Shown one piece after another: positions 25,848 through 34,915 of a DNA stretch of 42,480 bases. Position numbers and translations under genes: made by a program. How positions within the stretch are numbered: position 1 is the stretch's first letter; the number at the start of each line of letters is the position of its first letter. The notes under the pieces were generated by a model. The model saw only the letters and a list, made by a program, of their open reading frames with translations. It searched no databases and was not told the DNA's origin. Origin of the DNA: an uncultured Oscillospiraceae bacterium (lineage in GTDB: Bacteria; Bacillota; Clostridia; Oscillospirales; Acutalibacteraceae); assembly GCA_949293315.1 (NCBI GenBank), contig CASFCH010000059.1, positions 1 through 42,480 of the forward strand, written 5' to 3'.

Positions 25848-26906
25848 TTAAAAATAGATCAATTCCTGCTGAATCTGATTGTCCGGGCCGATCGTCAGAA
25901 GTGTTCCGCCCGTCATGCCGAATTTGAAATAGCAGTTGTAGGAGCTCTTGAGCGCGTAGCTGACCCTGATCCCATCCACCTCGGCGGTGAAATCATTGTT
26001 GTGGTCATGCGCGGCAAACATCTGCGTGCCGTTATGCGCCTTCATGGCGTCAAAGAGGCCGGAATCCACATCACCGGGATATGTAGCCTCTGCGCGCTCG
26101 CCCATCAAAAAGCCGTCCTGCAGCTCGCTATAAACAGGCAGCGGAATATGGAAAAACGCCATGTTCTGCGGATATGCGCCCTCGGCGGCCTTGATCCCAT
26201 CCATCGTCCAATTATACCACGCCACCTGCTGCTCATTGATGCCGGTGGTGCCCGCCGGATCAGTGCTGCTGCCGGTATCCAGCATAAAGAGCACCTGCTG
26301 CGTAGCCCCGCCGCGCGTCAGGCGGATTGCGTAGTTACCCGCGCCGTGCAGGTTCTCCGGCCCCCACTGGAACAGGCCGTACTCGCTCGTCTCCAGCACG
26401 TCGACCAGCTTTGCCTTATCGGCGCGGCCCTCGTCGTCATGATTGCCAAAAACGCAGGCCCACGGGGTCTGGTAGCTGTCCATCTGCTTGACAAAGCGTT
26501 CGTATTCGATATCATTGCGGTCGGTGAGAGTCGTATCGCCCAGGACCAAAATCAAATCCGGCTGAACCTCCTCGACCATATTATCGAGCGCAATCTTGCC
26601 AGCCCAGTCGAGCACATAGTTTACACCCAGTTCCGCCGCGAAGGTCGCGTGGTTTTTCAGGTGAATATCGGTGAGGACAAGTACTTTGTAATCATCTGCC
26701 CCCATATCGAGAGATTGAAGTTTGGAGATATCAAACGCCTGATCCGCGCTCCACGCCGGATCACCGGCGGCGGTACCATGCTGCTCCTGCTTGCCGAGAT
26801 AGGAGAAATAAATATTGAACCCCCCGATGACCGCCGCGATTGCGACGACAACCGCCACAAGAACCGCAATAATTTTCTTCGCCTTGCTGCTGAGTTTTTT
26901 TGCCAT
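25848..26906 (-). CDS. Membrane-anchored calcineurin-like metallophosphoesterase 3
   Basis: The 352-residue product starts with lysine-rich MAKKLSSKAKK and a membrane helix (about 12-34), so the catalytic domain is extracellular. Metal-site blocks are LTDIHLKNH, LGDTTLTD, FGNHDDEG, FFHIPLP and AAHDHNND. In the last block Ala replaces the usual Gly of GHDH. It shares the PAWSADQAFDISKLQ lead with phosphoesterase 2. The ATG at 26906 follows GAAAGGAGAGATTATC; the longer start at 26924 overlaps the upstream gene and precedes the ribosome site. It is 15 bases upstream of the DUF5107-TPR gene. Confidence 0.9.
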   Translation of the reverse strand: MAKKLSSKAKKIIAVLVAVVVAIAAVIGGFNIYFSYLGKQEQHGTAAGDPAWSADQAFDISKLQSLDMGADDYKVLVLTDIHLKNHATFAAELGVNYVLDWAGKIALDNMVEEVQPDLILVLGDTTLTDRNDIEYERFVKQMDSYQTPWACVFGNHDDEGRADKAKLVDVLETSEYGLFQWGPENLHGAGNYAIRLTRGGATQQVLFMLDTGSSTDPAGTTGINEQQVAWYNWTMDGIKAAEGAYPQNMAFFHIPLPVYSELQDGFLMGERAEATYPGDVDSGLFDAMKAHNGTQMFAAHDHNNDFTAEVDGIRVSYALKSSYNCYFKFGMTGGTLLTIGPDNQIQQELIYF

Positions 26907-26920
26907 GATAATCTCTCCTT

Positions 26921-28531
26921 TCAAAATTCAACCCGGCTGTCTTTGGTAAACAGTTTTGGCTCGCGTTCGTGACGGTTGCCGATAATCTGTACACCGTCCG
27001 CCGACTTGACATAGTACGACGGGGTGCGCACGGTATTGTTTTGAATTACGATCCCCGTATGGACTGCGCCCGCGTGTGTCCGATTCTCCGGCTTGATACA
27101 CACCGTATGCTCCGGGCAATATTTAAAGGTGTTCCCCTCGATTCGCACATCCCGAACACAACCGCTCTCGTACCAGCTCTTCGCATCGTCGCTGATGAGG
27201 ATATGGTTCATGGTGGTGTGTTCAAAGACATTCTCACGGATACGCACCTTGCCGCGCACGGTCAGGAGCAGCCCGCGCGTGATAATCCGATCCATTGTAT
27301 TGTGTTCAAAGGTGAGATCCGGGCTTGCGTCGATATCCTCGATCACATCCCCCACACTGCCCTGAACAGCTCCGTCCAGCACCAGACGGATGTTATATTC
27401 GTCCAGCAGCTCGCTCTGCCGGATGATGGCCTCCCCGCGGCAGAGCAGCGTCTCCGGATTGACAAATGTGATCCGATCGCCTGGACGCAGCGGGTTGAAT
27501 CCGTGGGACTGCCGATGCATGAACCGAACAGTGATGGACTCCCCCGCATGCTCGACAATTTTAAAGTGAATCCCATGGGCATTCAGGCAATCGTCCCCCG
27601 ATCCCTCAAAAACACTATCCCGCACGGTGACCTGGCCACGGCACATGCAGATCTGGATAAAATCCGCCACAGATGCCATCAGGCGCGGGCCATCCGGGCG
27701 CGGGGCAAACCGCAGCCCGGAGAGCATGAGCGTATCGCTGTCCTGTGCGACGAGCGCGAGCCCATAGTTGAAATTCTGTTCAACGCCCTCAAGGGTGATA
27801 TTTTGACAGCGGTCGATAAAGATGCCGTTATATTTGCGGCGGACATCAAACAGCTCATACCGCTCCCCGATTTTAAAACGGAGCGCATCCGGCATATACA
27901 CGCGGAACTGGTGATCGCCGCGCTCCACAATGCGCAGCGCGCTGAAAAACGGGTGACCCGTGCGCTTGAGGATCCCGGGATCATGGCAATCAATATGGCC
28001 GATCCAGCCCGCTACTCGTTGGGCGAAGAAGGATGTACAGTATCCATCGCCCACAAAGTAAAACTTGCCGCCATATCGGACGTACCGGCTCTCCTCATCC
28101 AGGTGGAAATCCACCCAGAACGGCCCCTTTTTTACCACCATAAACTCATGCATATCAGGGCGTTCAGCGGTAAAGCGGAATCCCCGCATTGTAACATCAT
28201 GGCAGTTGATCAATGCCAGGTTGGTCGCCCTGCCATGCAGAACGAACACGGCTCCGTTCCCCTCCAGCGCGGCATCCGAGACTCCCTCCAGCAGGAATCC
28301 GGCCCGGTTCTCATGCGGTGTCTCACCGGGAAGCCACTCCTTGTCTCCGACTGTATTGGTAACATACATTTCCCGCATCGGAAGATTTTCTGCCCGGATG
28401 GGGTAGGTTCCCGGTTCAAAAATCACCGTGCAGGGCGATTGGGCGGCCTTTAAATGCTCCGCCAGCTTTACCAAAGGACGTGCCGCATCCTGCCCGGGGA
28501 TAATACCGAATTCTCTCGCGTTGATCATCAT
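26921..28531 (-). CDS. GH110-like alpha-1,3-galactosidase
   Basis: A 536-residue right-handed parallel beta-helix protein. GH110 enzymes remove alpha-1,3-linked galactose, including the blood-group B determinant. The product has SVADFIQI (D290) and EGSGDDCLNAHGIHF (D313, D314), the same 23/24-residue arrangement of three Asp that I recall for the GH110 catalytic site. RFMHRQSHGFNPLRPGDRI follows the family's downstream block. GH110 is best known from Bacteroides with signal peptides; this copy has none and is predicted to act in the cytoplasm. The ATG overlaps the upstream GH101-like stop as ATGA. Confidence 0.85.
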   Translation of the reverse strand: MMINAREFGIIPGQDAARPLVKLAEHLKAAQSPCTVIFEPGTYPIRAENLPMREMYVTNTVGDKEWLPGETPHENRAGFLLEGVSDAALEGNGAVFVLHGRATNLALINCHDVTMRGFRFTAERPDMHEFMVVKKGPFWVDFHLDEESRYVRYGGKFYFVGDGYCTSFFAQRVAGWIGHIDCHDPGILKRTGHPFFSALRIVERGDHQFRVYMPDALRFKIGERYELFDVRRKYNGIFIDRCQNITLEGVEQNFNYGLALVAQDSDTLMLSGLRFAPRPDGPRLMASVADFIQICMCRGQVTVRDSVFEGSGDDCLNAHGIHFKIVEHAGESITVRFMHRQSHGFNPLRPGDRITFVNPETLLCRGEAIIRQSELLDEYNIRLVLDGAVQGSVGDVIEDIDASPDLTFEHNTMDRIITRGLLLTVRGKVRIRENVFEHTTMNHILISDDAKSWYESGCVRDVRIEGNTFKYCPEHTVCIKPENRTHAGAVHTGIVIQNNTVRTPSYYVKSADGVQIIGNRHEREPKLFTKDSRVEF

Positions 28532-29829
28532 ACTTCCACCTCAATCTGCCAGGCGCTCTCCGGCTGTGTATGCCAGCGAACCGCGCCGCTGATAATTGGA
28601 ACCGCTTCCGCCTGATCGGATACGCCCTCCGGTGTCAGGCGGCGGATCATTGCTTTCTTCCCGTGCAGATACCAGGTCTGCTCCCCACCGGATTCCGAAT
28701 AGGCCAGGTAGGAGTTGGGGCGGATAACTTCCGGCAGGCACAGGTTGTTCTCCTGCTTGAGCACCCGGCCATTCTGCTCAATCTGATGGCCGTCCACGCA
28801 GGAGACAACCCCACCGCTGTGGTAGAGACGCCGGGATCGCCCCATCCCATATATTTTCAACCGTTCGAACTGATTCAGATAGTAGTGCGGCACCGTATAG
28901 GTGATAAACCGCTTGAGAAATTCCTGCACCCAGGCCGTGTCCCTATGCTTTAGGAGAATATCCTCACCGTGAAGATTGCCGTAGATCAGCCACTCGAGCT
29001 GCTTATACGGTGTGAGTGCCTTACACTGCTCCCCGAATCCGACGACCGAGGCGGGATATTTCAGGATTTCCCCCGGGCTGAGTACCGGATTCCAGAATGC
29101 CGGAATCAGACCGATTACATCGCTTTTGCCCCAGTGGAGGCGCAGTCCGGAATTCTGTTCCCGATAGATAAACTCGCTGGTCACCTCGACGCCGCGGCTA
29201 TTAAAATACCCAATCATTTTTCGCCGCGCCGCCTTTTCCCGTGCGATGGAGGTATTCTTTCCCTTATGGACGAAGAATGCGTCAATATGGATCGTACCTG
29301 CCGCCTCGATAGGGAGCAGCTCCAACAAACGGTCTACCCGTTTTTGAAAATAACCGCTCTCCCACTCCTGTGCCAGCCGGACCTGATAGGCCTTGCGCCC
29401 GTTCCAGACACCGGTCACCTTGGGCTTGCCGTTCCGGCCGCACACAATAAGGTCATTGGCGATATAATCCGGCCAGAGCGCACTCTCCTGATAGGCGTCG
29501 GAAATATTGATATGATAGCTGATGACCGTATTGTACTTTTTGGATTCCTCCACCAGGCGCAGCAGGCTATCTAAAGCTGTTGCGTCCTGCGGACTCTTTA
29601 ACTGGGGATTCACCTCAAAGAACTCGGGGTAGCGGTCGTCGTGGCCGTTATACTGCCAGCCGACCAGATAGAGCACCTTGGTATAGCCCGGCGTCATACG
29701 GTCAATCTGTTGGACTGTCTCCAGCGCCTCATCCAGCCCGCACAGGACCTTACTCCCACCGTTGTTATCCGGGATGGAGAGGTCAAGCTTCAGCATGAGC
29801 GAGCGCGTATAATCATACTTTTGAAACAT
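28528..29829 (-). CDS. Compact GH101-like protein B
   Basis: A 433-residue paralogue of the protein at 16227-17597. Shared marks are LVGWQYNGHDDRYPEFFEVN, ISYHINISDAYQ, candidate nucleophile D183 in IHIDAFF and candidate acid/base E219 in VTSEFIYRE. It also lacks export signals and accessory domains. The ATG at 29829 follows GAAGGAATTTTAACC, and the longer frame to 29853 would start inside the upstream gene. It is joined by ATGA overlap to the GH110-like gene, so the two are made in step and may act on one substrate in succession. Confidence 0.77.
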   Translation of the reverse strand: MFQKYDYTRSLMLKLDLSIPDNNGGSKVLCGLDEALETVQQIDRMTPGYTKVLYLVGWQYNGHDDRYPEFFEVNPQLKSPQDATALDSLLRLVEESKKYNTVISYHINISDAYQESALWPDYIANDLIVCGRNGKPKVTGVWNGRKAYQVRLAQEWESGYFQKRVDRLLELLPIEAAGTIHIDAFFVHKGKNTSIAREKAARRKMIGYFNSRGVEVTSEFIYREQNSGLRLHWGKSDVIGLIPAFWNPVLSPGEILKYPASVVGFGEQCKALTPYKQLEWLIYGNLHGEDILLKHRDTAWVQEFLKRFITYTVPHYYLNQFERLKIYGMGRSRRLYHSGGVVSCVDGHQIEQNGRVLKQENNLCLPEVIRPNSYLAYSESGGEQTWYLHGKKAMIRRLTPEGVSDQAEAVPIISGAVRWHTQPESAWQIEVEV

Positions 29830-29831
29830 GG

Positions 29832-30875
29832 TTAAAATTCCTTCCCGTAGCACAGCTTCCCGAGGCCGAACCAGCGATAGATCCCCTGCTGGGTAAAACT
29901 GCCGTCCTCATAGATGTAGATGAGCTTGCCGCCCTTCTGCGGGACAAGGTAGATATTGTGGTCGCAGGAGTAGCCATACGCCAAGCGGATGCCCTGGTAA
30001 TCGACGGTGTAGTTATTCATGTGGTCGTGACCCACAAAACAGCCCTTGGTACTGCCGAGTTCTTTCATCGTCTCGAACATCTCATCGTCGTGATTGCTGC
30101 AATAGACCTGTTCGAACTTTACACCATCCAGCGTGCCGCCGTTCTTTTTCGCCTCTTCATAGCCCGTCACATACTCGCGCATGGGAATGTGGAAGAATGC
30201 CAGCGACGGGACCACCTGATTTTCATCCCCGTTGACCTCTTTTGCAATGGATCTGACGGTGTCCGCATACCACTGGATCTGATTTTCATGGAAGCAGTCG
30301 TACCCGTCATCCTTGCCAAGCTCGGGATCGTAATAGTACATGTTGCTGTCCATCATGATGAGGGACAGGATCACCTTGCCGGAGTCGTCGGTAATGTTGT
30401 AATAATAGTTTCCTTCGCCGTCCACATCCGCCGGCCCGCGCTCAAAGAAGCAATACTCAAGCGATTCCAAATATTCGGAGAGCTGGGTTTTGGTGTGCGT
30501 ACGGCGATCCTCCGCATCGTGGTTGCCGTAGACAAAGCCCCACGGGATTTGGAACGACTCCATAAAGTTGCCGAAAGTCTGGAACGCCTGCATATTTTCA
30601 TCCTCACTGGTGATATCCCCGGTGACGATGATGACGTCCGGGTCCGATGATTCAATCATCTTTGTAATCGTGTGAAACGCCTTCTGATCCTTTTTCTCGT
30701 CATTTAGAATGTGGACATCCGTGATCTGGAGCACCTTGCTCACAGCGCCGTTTCCACCGGGCTTATGCGTAAACACACCGCCAAACAGCAATCCACTCAC
30801 AAGCGCCAGAATTAAAACGACGCACAGCACTACAATCCCCACGATTTTGAGCCCCTTTTTTGCAGACTTTTTCAT
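29832..30875 (-). CDS. Membrane-anchored calcineurin-like metallophosphoesterase 4
   Basis: The 347-residue product has MKKSAKKGLK and then a membrane helix (about 10-33). The extracellular catalytic domain carries ITDVHILND, TGDITSEDE, YGNHDAED, FFHIPMREY and VGHDHMNN. All metal ligands expected for the family appear present. It is related to phosphoesterase 3 in the FFHIP block. It is packed between the GH95 gene (four-base gap) and the GH101-like gene. A phosphoester-bearing carbohydrate or its degradation product is a reasonable but unproven substrate. Confidence 0.9.
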   Translation of the reverse strand: MKKSAKKGLKIVGIVVLCVVLILALVSGLLFGGVFTHKPGGNGAVSKVLQITDVHILNDEKKDQKAFHTITKMIESSDPDVIIVTGDITSEDENMQAFQTFGNFMESFQIPWGFVYGNHDAEDRRTHTKTQLSEYLESLEYCFFERGPADVDGEGNYYYNITDDSGKVILSLIMMDSNMYYYDPELGKDDGYDCFHENQIQWYADTVRSIAKEVNGDENQVVPSLAFFHIPMREYVTGYEEAKKNGGTLDGVKFEQVYCSNHDDEMFETMKELGSTKGCFVGHDHMNNYTVDYQGIRLAYGYSCDHNIYLVPQKGGKLIYIYEDGSFTQQGIYRWFGLGKLCYGKEF

Positions 30876-30879
30876 GATC

Positions 30880-33093
30880 TCATTCTCCCTCTTTCAGTTG
30901 AATATGGTCACCGATCCGGCAGTCCGGCGCCAGATGTGCAGGCCGGAGCAATATCTCCCGGTCGCTCTCCACACGGATGACCCTGCCGTTTTTCCACGCA
31001 AAGCTGATCTGCGCCCCGCGCAGGTGTACGCCGGTCATCTCGCCCTCCGCCCACTGAGGCGGGAGCGCCGGCAGTAGCTCCACCACGCCGTCCTCCCAAC
31101 CGATCAGGCACTCATTGATGCCGGCGACATAGCCGAAGTTCCCGTCGATCTGGAAAATAAACGGGAAGTGGACGTTAAACAGATTCTGAAACAGCGCCTT
31201 TTCAAAAAGAAGGCGGATATTCTTTTGGGCGGACTCGCCGTCATGGAAGCGGCCGGAAAGGCAGATGGCCCATGCGGTGCTCCAGCCGATCTGTCCCCTG
31301 CTGTGATCCTGGCGGCAATCGAAGAGCCTGCGCATTTGCTCGGTGAGCTCCGGTGTACCGTAAAAACTGGCGACGCGCCCCGGATAGAGCCCATAGAGCG
31401 GTGAAAAGTGGCGGTGCCCCTTCTCCGATGCGGAGAGATTGCCGTTCCACTCGCTGATGCCATCCGGCCCGTACTCAACCGGCTCCAGGCGGTCGAGCAC
31501 ATGGCGGATCCGCTCACTGAGCACCTCCCCCTGCCCGATCTCCAACGCATTGGCAAGCGCCTGACGCATCAGGCCGTTTTCAAACGCGCTGTGCCGCCCC
31601 AGGCTGCACTTTGCGCCGTCCGATGCAAAGACAGCCTCCGGTGAGGCGGAGGGACAGCTGACATAATGACCGCGGTATTCCGCTACGTAATCCAGAATAA
31701 ATTCTGCCGCGCCGCGCACCATTTCAGCGATGGTATCGCGATATTCCTCCAGGCCGCCGTTGAGATAGTGTTCATAGATCTCATTGGCCAGCCAGACGCC
31801 GCACATGGGCGCGTACATATAATTGGCCGTCCCCTTGACGGGAGGCGTTTTGCGCCAGATATCCACATTGTGGTTGCAGGCGAATCCACCGCAGCCGTAG
31901 TTGACGCGCGCCGTTTTTTGTCCGCGTTCGGACACCTCATGCACCATACGGATATACGGCTCCAAGCACTGCCGGAGGCCGCAGACACTCGCACCCCAAT
32001 AGTTCATCTGCGTGTTGATGTTGACCGTGTAGTTGCTGCTCCACGCGGGGCGGATATCGCGGTTCCACTGCCCCTGCAAATTCAGCGGCTGGCCCCCCTC
32101 GCGGCTGCCGGATATCATCAGGTACTTGCCATAGTGATAGAGCAGTTCACTGACCGCGTTAAAGTCCGCAGAATTTTTCAGCATCCTGTCCGTCGTATTA
32201 TTTGACTGCGTGTGGAGGGAAAAATCCTGCGCACAGTACAGGGCGTGATAATCATCCATATGTGCAGCTTTCAGCGCGGCGAAATCCGTCCCGGCATTTG
32301 CGACAAGCTCTTTCGCTTTATGTACCGCCGCCTCCCGATTTGTGTCCGGCATTTTGTCATATCCGTGAAACCCCGTGGCCGTGGCGGCAATCAGCGTCAG
32401 ATAGGTGGCGTTTTTCACGACGATACGGCGCCCCTTTGCAGTCACCTGCCCATCTGTGAACGGGCGGACAAAAAGTGCAAAGGCCATCCCCCTGCCATTG
32501 CGTTCATAGACGATAGGGTGGAACTCCCCCCGCAAATAATTGGGAACCACATGATCCGGGGCATTACCGGACAGGATCAGGCCGTCGCCGCCGGCAGAGA
32601 CGTTGCTGCGCAGCTGAGATTTGGCGCCAAGTACCGCACTGAATCCTTCCCCCGTAACGCGATAGACAAGCACGCGCGCCGGATTGGATGCAAAGCATTC
32701 CCGATCGAGCGAGCCGCTCTTCACAGTCAAAACGGCATCGTCCAGATTGAGTGAACGGCTATACACACCCCCGCCCCCGGTCAGCTTCAGTTCCAGATCC
32801 CCCAGCGGGAGAAAGGACTCGCTGTATCCGCCGGTGAGGTGCTCCTCCGCCATCCGAGTGGCCTCCTGGTATTTACCGGCAAAGATAAGCTCACGGACGC
32901 GCCCGAGGTATTCCAAACTCTCCGGGCTGTCGTAATCTTTGGGATAGCCGGACCAGAGCGTGCAGTCGTTAAAGGAAAGGATTTCTCTCCGCCTGCCGCC
33001 ATAGACCATGGCAGCTGTAAATCCATTGCCCACCGGGAGGGCATCCTTCCAGGTCCGGGCGGGCCGGTTGTAGGTAAGCTGTCGAATCATCAT
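30880..33093 (-). CDS. GH95 alpha-L-fucosidase (or alpha-L-galactosidase)
   Basis: A 737-residue inverting enzyme of the GH95 type, which removes alpha-1,2-linked fucose; some members prefer alpha-L-galactose. The N-terminal beta domain has WKDALPVGNGFTAAMVYGG and NDCTLWSGYP. The (alpha/alpha)6 barrel has NLQGQWN, NYTVNINTQMNYWGA with the two catalytic-site Asn, HFSPLYGLYPG, GWSTAWA and the QIDGNFG block. No signal peptide. I chose ATG at 33093, seven bases after AGGTGG, rather than the TTG at 33099. The 125 bases upstream hold no convincing promoter. Confidence 0.92.
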   Translation of the reverse strand: MMIRQLTYNRPARTWKDALPVGNGFTAAMVYGGRRREILSFNDCTLWSGYPKDYDSPESLEYLGRVRELIFAGKYQEATRMAEEHLTGGYSESFLPLGDLELKLTGGGGVYSRSLNLDDAVLTVKSGSLDRECFASNPARVLVYRVTGEGFSAVLGAKSQLRSNVSAGGDGLILSGNAPDHVVPNYLRGEFHPIVYERNGRGMAFALFVRPFTDGQVTAKGRRIVVKNATYLTLIAATATGFHGYDKMPDTNREAAVHKAKELVANAGTDFAALKAAHMDDYHALYCAQDFSLHTQSNNTTDRMLKNSADFNAVSELLYHYGKYLMISGSREGGQPLNLQGQWNRDIRPAWSSNYTVNINTQMNYWGASVCGLRQCLEPYIRMVHEVSERGQKTARVNYGCGGFACNHNVDIWRKTPPVKGTANYMYAPMCGVWLANEIYEHYLNGGLEEYRDTIAEMVRGAAEFILDYVAEYRGHYVSCPSASPEAVFASDGAKCSLGRHSAFENGLMRQALANALEIGQGEVLSERIRHVLDRLEPVEYGPDGISEWNGNLSASEKGHRHFSPLYGLYPGRVASFYGTPELTEQMRRLFDCRQDHSRGQIGWSTAWAICLSGRFHDGESAQKNIRLLFEKALFQNLFNVHFPFIFQIDGNFGYVAGINECLIGWEDGVVELLPALPPQWAEGEMTGVHLRGAQISFAWKNGRVIRVESDREILLRPAHLAPDCRIGDHIQLKEGE

Positions 33094-33218
33094 GATCAAT
33101 CCACCTGTATATCAAATACGAGCGGCATCTGTGTATGTCGCATCACAATATAGCGTGTTTTTTTACTGCACCCCTGCGGGCCGGATCGGCGGACAGGAGC
33201 GCACTTCCGACCTGCGTT

Positions 33219-34901
33219 TCACCTGCTGTCGATATTCATCTGTTCTTTCAGCCCGCGTACCTCCGCGCTGTCCGCGCCGAATTTTTCCGTATAAAGCGAC
33301 AGCTTGTTTGCGGCGATATCGCGCTTGAGGTTGGCGGTGAAGGAGACATCGCTCTCCTCCGAGAGGATGGTATCCGCATTTACAGCGTCCTGCCGGAGCT
33401 CCGCCACAATCTGTGCGTGCTTTTTCTTGTCCAGATTATAGAAGAACAGGCAGATGAGCATCAGCGCACCGGAAATCACGGAGATCCAGATGGCGATGTT
33501 AAAATACTGGTCGGCCACGGCAACCTTCTCCGCGGACAGGATATTCGGTGCATCCGCCACAATCTCATAGTCATTGGGGTTAAAACCGACCGCCCCCTGA
33601 ATCACGGCGGGGATCAGCGCACACAGCTGCGTCACCAGCAGTACCGCCGAATAGGCGAACGTCTGAATGAATCCCTCCAGGCGGTAACCGCTCAGGCGCT
33701 GCTGATAGTCGCCGATCTCCGAGAGCATCAGCGGCTGAAGGCTGCCCATGGCGTTAAATGATGCCACAAAGCGCAGCGCGGTGATGAGGACGGCGCTGGA
33801 GGTATCCTGCGCCATATTGTCAAATCCGATCAGCGCCAGAATCAGATAGGCTCCCGTATTCAGGCACTGCCAGAAGATCATAATCGTCCGGTTGTTAAAC
33901 TTTCGGGTCAGGAACGGGAGCAGGATCATATTCGGCGTTGCGCCAAAGCCCACGATCATGGAGACCGCACCGAAGATCATCGCGCCATCCGCCATGTTAT
34001 CCGCATAGTGGACGCGGGCCACGATCTGCCACACCAGATCGATACACCCCTTCATGCATCCGAACATGAGGGCCAATGTCAGGATGATGAGCGGGCGGTT
34101 CTTCAGAACCATTTTTAACCCCTGGAGCGTGGAGACTTTTTCCTTCTGGTTCTCCGTCTCCGTGATAAACACGCGCTCCCGTACGCCGAGCAGGCCGATC
34201 GTGCAAATGACGCCTACGACAGCGCTGGCACAGCCAAAGACGCGTGCCGCGACCACATCGCCCCACAATCCGGCGGCGACATCCTTGAGCACATTCATCA
34301 CCGTAGGCGCAAACCCCATCACCAGACCGATCGGGGACCAGATATCCGTGCGCTCCTGTTGATTGGGTGTAAAAACCCCAGGAAACATATTGAACGTATT
34401 GTTCCACAGGTTCCAGACAAGGAGGGTGGGGATACAAATCAAATAGACGTAAATGATACGGACATCCAGCGTAAGATTTTGCGGGGACCATACGGCCGCC
34501 ACCGCCAAGATGGAGACGACCGGGGCCAGGAAAAGGATATACGGCTTATACCGGCCGAGTTTTGTACGGGTCCGCTGGATCCACCGGCCATAGATCGGCG
34601 TCAGAATGAGACCCGCGGCGCAGGCGGTGATATAGATAATGGTGGCGTGCAGCGTACCATACCGGCCAAGGTCGTACAGGATCGGCAGATAGCCGATTGT
34701 CACATACGCATTGATAATATTACAGATAAAGCTGACGCCAAGGCTCGCCGACCCCAGGCAAAAAATCTCCCGCAGATTGAGGAAGCGCCCCTTCGGCGGC
34801 TCCCGCCAGAAATTTTTCAGCACGGCGGCAAGGGCTTTTGCTCCCGCACGGAGTGCAATACCCGGATGCTGTTTCGTTTTCCCAGAGCGATTATTCCCCA
34901 T
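33219..34901 (-). CDS. GPH/MFS-type sugar:cation symporter
   Basis: A 560-residue transporter of the glycoside-pentoside-hexuronide symporter group in the MFS clan. It has about 12 hydrophobic helices, an inter-helix loop YGRWIQRTRTKLGRYKPYI after helix 2 of the kind typical for MelB-like proteins, and WNNTFNMFPGVFTPNQQERTD in the first half. A charged cytosolic C-terminal tail of about 80 residues follows the last helix (YNLDKKKHAQ onward) and is longer than usual. It is the only transporter in the window and thus the likely importer of the locus substrate. The ATG follows AAAGGGTTCAATCG. It is 15 bases from the GH2 gene. Confidence 0.88.
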   Translation of the reverse strand: MGNNRSGKTKQHPGIALRAGAKALAAVLKNFWREPPKGRFLNLREIFCLGSASLGVSFICNIINAYVTIGYLPILYDLGRYGTLHATIIYITACAAGLILTPIYGRWIQRTRTKLGRYKPYILFLAPVVSILAVAAVWSPQNLTLDVRIIYVYLICIPTLLVWNLWNNTFNMFPGVFTPNQQERTDIWSPIGLVMGFAPTVMNVLKDVAAGLWGDVVAARVFGCASAVVGVICTIGLLGVRERVFITETENQKEKVSTLQGLKMVLKNRPLIILTLALMFGCMKGCIDLVWQIVARVHYADNMADGAMIFGAVSMIVGFGATPNMILLPFLTRKFNNRTIMIFWQCLNTGAYLILALIGFDNMAQDTSSAVLITALRFVASFNAMGSLQPLMLSEIGDYQQRLSGYRLEGFIQTFAYSAVLLVTQLCALIPAVIQGAVGFNPNDYEIVADAPNILSAEKVAVADQYFNIAIWISVISGALMLICLFFYNLDKKKHAQIVAELRQDAVNADTILSEESDVSFTANLKRDIAANKLSLYTEKFGADSAEVRGLKEQMNIDSR

Positions 34902-34915
34902 CGATTGAACCCTTT

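Noticed and set aside
26969-28453. 494-codon plus-strand frame opposite the GH110-like gene
   Set aside because: Antisense shadow; the minus-strand product has catalytic motifs and a coupled start, this one has none.
33100-33218. Possible promoter or terminator between the symporter and GH95 genes
   Set aside because: TATATT is present but no acceptable -35 box at 16-18 bases, and the GC-rich imperfect hairpin lacks a T tract on the minus strand.
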